A stretch of 8,273 bases of DNA from Planctomycetaceae bacterium (GTDB taxonomy: Bacteria; Planctomycetota; Planctomycetia; Pirellulales; Thermoguttaceae), in assembly GCA_009783865.1 (NCBI GenBank), contig WRCR01000156.1, positions 1-8,273 of the forward strand, given 5' to 3'. The notes below the pieces were generated by a model. The model was not told where the DNA came from. It searched no databases and worked only from the letters and a program-made list of their open reading frames with translations. This document shows positions 5,276-8,273 of this stretch, piece after piece. The position numbers were made by a program, and so were the translations under genes. Position 1 is the first letter of the stretch. Each line of letters opens with the position of its first letter.

Positions 5276-7294
5276 ATGAAAACACAAATCATTTTATCGT
5301 TGAGCATTTTTGCCGCTTTGCTTCTTACGTCAATGCCGCTTGCGGCTGGATTTCCACAGTCAAAACTCGGTGAGTTTGACGAAATCACAACCGTCCACGG
5401 AACATGGAAACGGGAATCAGGAAAAGCCGCCGTTGTCGCACTTCCCAATCGTCCAGAACGAACCGGTATTCATCTATTCGGACCGGAAGCATCTATTGTC
5501 CTGACGCTGCCCGAAACGCAGCGTCTCTACGGTCTTTTCCTTGAACTATTGCGTTGGACGAGCAAGCCGCCGTTCAAGGTCTTTGTCGAGATTCGCGACG
5601 GAAATCCGAATTCACCTTGGAAACAGGTCTTTTCACTTGACGAAAAAACAACCGTCAGTACTAAACCGGCGTATTTCGTTTCCTTCGACCCAACTGCCGT
5701 TGGTGCCGTCCGTTTTCGCTGCTCGACCACTGAACTGTACGGACTTTTCATTGAGACCTTTGTTCTCAAGAAGTCAGAACCGATGAAGTTTCTACGTTTT
5801 GTTCCAGAAGAGACCTACCCGATTGCGGTTCCCATCTGCATTCGCGGAGAAAATGAAGCGGTATTCCAGACCGTATTTGAAACAGAAGGAAACGAGAATC
5901 CCATTACCGTTGACCGCATCAAGGTCGAAGTCCGCGGGAGCAGCCAACTGGAATCAATGAAAATCCAAAGCGGCGGCGAGACACTCGTTCAATGGACTCC
6001 AAAAGAAGGTGAAAACATTTTGACGCTTAAAGTTCCGGCGAAACCCGACAAGAATATCCTCCAACTTTGCGCAACAGCCAAATCAACGGCAAAAGTTGGT
6101 GCTAATATTACAACTTGGATTTCGGAACTGGTCGCTGCCAGTCAAACACTGAAGCCCGACCTTGCTTCTATGACGGTTTCGCCGAAACGCCGCATCGGTT
6201 ATTATCTCGTCAAGCCGGCGGACAATGACGTTGCGTTTTATCGAATTCCCGGCTTGGCAACTACGAACAAAGGAACGCTCATTGCAGTTTATGACCTTCG
6301 GTACAAAAAGGGTGGTGATTTGCCTAACGATATTGACATCGGAATGAGCCGCAGTACGGACGGCGGTCAAACATGGGAGGCGATGAAAAATATCCTCGAT
6401 ATGGGCGGTCATGACGACAACGAAGGAGTCGGCGACCCTGCCATTCTGGTTGACCGCAAGACGGGACGAATTTGGGTCGGGGCTTTGTGGGCACACAAGG
6501 GAATTACTTATCATAACTCGGCTCCCGGCATGAAACTTGGAGCATCGGGACAATTTCTTGTCGTTCACAGTGACGATGACGGTTTAACGTGGTCGAGTCC
6601 AATCAACCTGACAGAGCCGCTTGCTGCCAATCTTCTTGACCCGGAACTCAAGACGTTTTTTGACGGTCCCGGCTGCGGCATTACAATGCGGGACGGCACC
6701 TTGGTGTTTCCTGCGCAGTTTCTCAAAGGGGCGGAGACCATCGGATTGTGGGGCGACATGAATTTGTTTATTTCCGGCTGTCATGCAACGGTCTTTTGGA
6801 GCAAGGACAACGGCAAAACCTGGACGCTTGGCAGCGGAGTCAGACCGGGAACGACAGAAGCGCAAGTGGTTGAACTTAATGACGGTTCTCTTCTTCTGAC
6901 GGTTCGCGACCATAAGAATCCCGGAACCCGTGCCAAGTTCATTACCCGAGACCTTGGGAAAACGTGGGAGGAACATTCGACTAGCAACAAGGCACTTCCT
7001 GACCCGGTGTGTCAGGCGAGTATCTTGCGGGTCGCTTCAAAGAAAGACGGTGATGACCGCAATTTGCTCGCATTCTTCAATCCGAATTCTGCCCGCGGAC
7101 GTGTTAATCTGTCGCTGCAACTCAGCGAGGACGAAGGCGAAACCTGGTCGTACAAAGAACTTTGTTATGCTCCCAATAACTGGGGATATTCCTGTATGTG
7201 TATGGTCGACAAATCGACTATCGGTGTTCTTTACGAAACAATAGGCGGATTGATTTTCGAGAAAATTAACGTCAATGACATCATTAAGTTCTAG
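5276..7294 (+). CDS. Exported exo-alpha-sialidase, GH33 type, with N-terminal accessory domains (672 aa)
   Basis: Removes terminal sialic acid from glycoconjugates. The ATG at 5276 begins a Sec signal (MKTQIILSLSIFAALLL, cleavage near residue 24); no good ribosome site is visible. Residues ~25-190 look like a beta-sandwich accessory domain. Residues ~193-305 resemble the BNR-associated N domain of Bacteroides-type sialidases. The catalytic propeller (~315-672) has YRIP with Arg323, Asp348 as likely acid/base (GGDLPND), Glu528 in TEAQVVE, Arg544 and Arg609 completing the arginine triad, and the nucleophile Tyr638 in WGYSC. Five Asp boxes are present: 360-367, 432-439, 509-516, 557-564 (Thr for Ser at the start) and 617-624. 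All catalytic residues are in place, so it should be active. It follows the oxidoreductase on the same strand and may be co-transcribed through the palindrome. Context suggests scavenging of sialylated host or mucin glycans. Confidence 0.95.
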   Translation: MKTQIILSLSIFAALLLTSMPLAAGFPQSKLGEFDEITTVHGTWKRESGKAAVVALPNRPERTGIHLFGPEASIVLTLPETQRLYGLFLELLRWTSKPPFKVFVEIRDGNPNSPWKQVFSLDEKTTVSTKPAYFVSFDPTAVGAVRFRCSTTELYGLFIETFVLKKSEPMKFLRFVPEETYPIAVPICIRGENEAVFQTVFETEGNENPITVDRIKVEVRGSSQLESMKIQSGGETLVQWTPKEGENILTLKVPAKPDKNILQLCATAKSTAKVGANITTWISELVAASQTLKPDLASMTVSPKRRIGYYLVKPADNDVAFYRIPGLATTNKGTLIAVYDLRYKKGGDLPNDIDIGMSRSTDGGQTWEAMKNILDMGGHDDNEGVGDPAILVDRKTGRIWVGALWAHKGITYHNSAPGMKLGASGQFLVVHSDDDGLTWSSPINLTEPLAANLLDPELKTFFDGPGCGITMRDGTLVFPAQFLKGAETIGLWGDMNLFISGCHATVFWSKDNGKTWTLGSGVRPGTTEAQVVELNDGSLLLTVRDHKNPGTRAKFITRDLGKTWEEHSTSNKALPDPVCQASILRVASKKDGDDRNLLAFFNPNSARGRVNLSLQLSEDEGETWSYKELCYAPNNWGYSCMCMVDKSTIGVLYETIGGLIFEKINVNDIIKF

Positions 7295-7321
7295 CCGGTA
7301 CTCCGACCGTATCACGTTTGG

Positions 7322-7342
7322 CGGCGGACTCTAAGTCCGCCG
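7322..7342. repeat. Perfect GGCGG-type hairpin between the sialidase gene and hisA
   Basis: CGGCGGACT (7322-7330) pairs perfectly with AGTCCGCCG (7334-7342) around a three-base loop (CTA). It lies 27 bases after the sialidase stop and could end or stabilise that transcript. No T-run follows (TTGATGCTTTG), so an intrinsic terminator is only weakly supported. It resembles the hairpin at 2729-2749. Confidence 0.6.
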
Positions 7343-7370
7343 TTGATGCTTTGAAAAAATATGGTAAAAA
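7343..7370 (+). promoter_or_regulatory. Possible hisA promoter
   Basis: TTGATG (7343-7348), spacer 16, TAAAAA (7365-7370) with a TG extension (7362-7363). Each hexamer matches four of six consensus positions. It would start near 7377, leaving a leader of about 35 bases without a recognisable ribosome site. Confidence 0.28.
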
Positions 7371-7411
7371 TGTGGCTGTAAAAAACGAAATCTTTACCAA
7401 CATCACGAACA

Positions 7412-8164
7412 ATGCAGATTTTTCCGGCTATTGACATTCGCGGCGGACAATGTGTCCGTCTCAAACAGGGCGATTACAATCAGGAAACCGTCTACGGCAG
7501 CAATCCTGCCGAACAAGGACTTCAATGGTGTTCACTCGGCGCAAGACATCTTCACATCGTTGACCTTGACGGCGCAAAAGATAAACTGCCGGTCAACCGG
7601 CAAACCGTTCTCGAAATCGTCCGGCAAATCGAAGCACACTTCGGCAGAAACACCATCGAGATTGAAATCGGCGGCGGCATCCGCAACGAAGAAACGATTC
7701 GGGATTATCTCACGCACGGTATTGCCCGCGTTGTTATCGGAACATTGGCATTGAAAGAACCGCAATGGTTTCTTGAAATGGCGCACCGGTTTCCGAATCA
7801 ACTTGTACTCGGCATTGACGCAAAGAACGGCAAAGTCGCAACAGAGGGCTGGCTCGAAAACAGCACTACATCGGCAGTCGAACTGGCGAAGACCTTCAAT
7901 GACCTTCCGCTGGCGGCATTGGTTTATACTGACATCGCAAAGGACGGAATGATGGCAGGACCAAATCTGCCGGAGATTATAGCGATGAGCAAAGCGGTGC
8001 CGTTTCCGGTAGTTGCGTCCGGCGGTATTACCGTGCTTGATGATGTCCGGGCATTGAAGGAAAACAATATACCGGCATGCATCATCGGCAAAGCACTTTA
8101 CGAAGGCACACTCAAGTTGGAAGACGCTCTGACAGCGGCTGAACCACCTAACATCAAGCCCTAA
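7412..8164 (+). CDS. hisA: Phosphoribosylformimino-AICAR ribotide isomerase, histidine biosynthesis (250 aa)
   Basis: HisA catalyses the Amadori isomerisation of ProFAR to PRFAR, the fourth step of histidine synthesis, in the cytoplasm. It is a single (beta/alpha)8 barrel of normal length. Asp8 in FPAIDIRGGQCVRL is the general base and Asp136 in LGIDAKNG is the general acid at the start of the second half-barrel. The two half-barrel phosphate sites are seen around IGGGIR (86-91) with VVIGT, and ASGGI (202-206). TDIAKDGMMAGPN (173-185) is the conserved loop of the second half. The frame opens at the ATG used, and the conserved N-terminus starts there, so the start is secure despite no visible ribosome site. 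No other his gene is adjacent; the upstream sialidase is unrelated in function. The scattered position fits genomes in which the his pathway is not one operon. Confidence 0.96.
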   Translation: MQIFPAIDIRGGQCVRLKQGDYNQETVYGSNPAEQGLQWCSLGARHLHIVDLDGAKDKLPVNRQTVLEIVRQIEAHFGRNTIEIEIGGGIRNEETIRDYLTHGIARVVIGTLALKEPQWFLEMAHRFPNQLVLGIDAKNGKVATEGWLENSTTSAVELAKTFNDLPLAALVYTDIAKDGMMAGPNLPEIIAMSKAVPFPVVASGGITVLDDVRALKENNIPACIIGKALYEGTLKLEDALTAAEPPNIKP

Positions 8165-8239
8165 ATTAAAAAATTTTATCGACATAACTGCTTGAAAACA
8201 AAACACTTCTGAAAATTGTATCTTTTTGCACATAGTGAC

Positions 8240-8273
8240 TACCTATTTTAACGTTATTTTACCTATCTTGACA
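8240..8273 (+). promoter_or_regulatory. Consensus -35 element and short direct repeat at the right window edge
   Basis: TACCTATTTT (8240-8249) and TACCTATCTT (8260-8269) are direct repeats 20 bases apart, and the window ends in a perfect TTGACA (8268-8273). This would suit a promoter of a plus-strand gene beyond the edge, with the repeats as upstream sites. The -10 is outside the window. The remaining bases after hisA (8165-8239) are A/T-rich, with nothing else identifiable. Confidence 0.3.

Noticed and set aside
7322..7360. Intrinsic terminator after the sialidase gene
   Set aside because: The stem is perfect, but no T-run follows it, so it is listed as a hairpin repeat, not a terminator.
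7532..8233. A 233-codon minus-strand open frame opposite hisA
   Set aside because: It is a shadow of the strongly conserved hisA frame, Cys/Phe/Arg-rich with no recognisable motif.

Overview
The window looks like chromosomal DNA of a planctomycete, probably a Pirellulales-type lineage with moderate GC (roughly half by eye). This rests on protein style, not a marker gene. The signs are a secreted DUF1080 (3-keto-disaccharide hydrolase) protein, a Tat-exported Gfo/Idh/MocA oxidoreductase, a membrane-anchored leucine-rich-repeat protein ending in the planctomycete-style repeat, an exported sialidase, and a histidine gene (hisA) standing alone. No phage, transposase, tRNA, rRNA or CRISPR was seen.

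Layout. Bases 1-15 hold the first five codons of a minus-strand gene that leaves the window. It is divergent from a secreted protein of unknown function (211-1065), and each has its own TGTTATAAT promoter. A small two-helix membrane protein with a Thr/Glu tandem repeat follows (1219-1809), then converges on the minus-strand DUF1080 gene (1831-2550, GTG start). From 2784 everything is on the plus strand: LRR membrane protein (2784-3461), Gfo/Idh/MocA oxidoreductase (3799-5136), exo-alpha-sialidase (5276-7294) and hisA (7412-8164).

Non-coding structure. The 337-base gap before the oxidoreductase is largely filled by an imperfect ~205-bp palindrome (3484-3688). Its outer arms match at 24 of 29 positions, and it encloses a smaller inverted repeat of the CAAAGGCACG type. 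A related CGCAAAGG-type palindrome (about 5161-5246) separates the oxidoreductase from the sialidase. GGCGG...CCGCC hairpins lie upstream of the LRR gene and of hisA. Conceptual frames run open through both large palindromes and through the leader of the DUF1080 gene, so naive gene starts are wrong there. The starts given here are corrected.

How the genes may work together. The sialidase, the Gfo/Idh/MocA enzyme and the DUF1080 protein form a plausible exported glycan-processing set: sialic acid removal, sugar oxidation (possibly at C3), then cleavage of the 3-keto product. This is inferred from families and proximity; the three genes are not one operon. I did not find a clearly new defence or mobile system. 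The most unusual items are the large palindrome and the two uncharacterised envelope proteins at the left.
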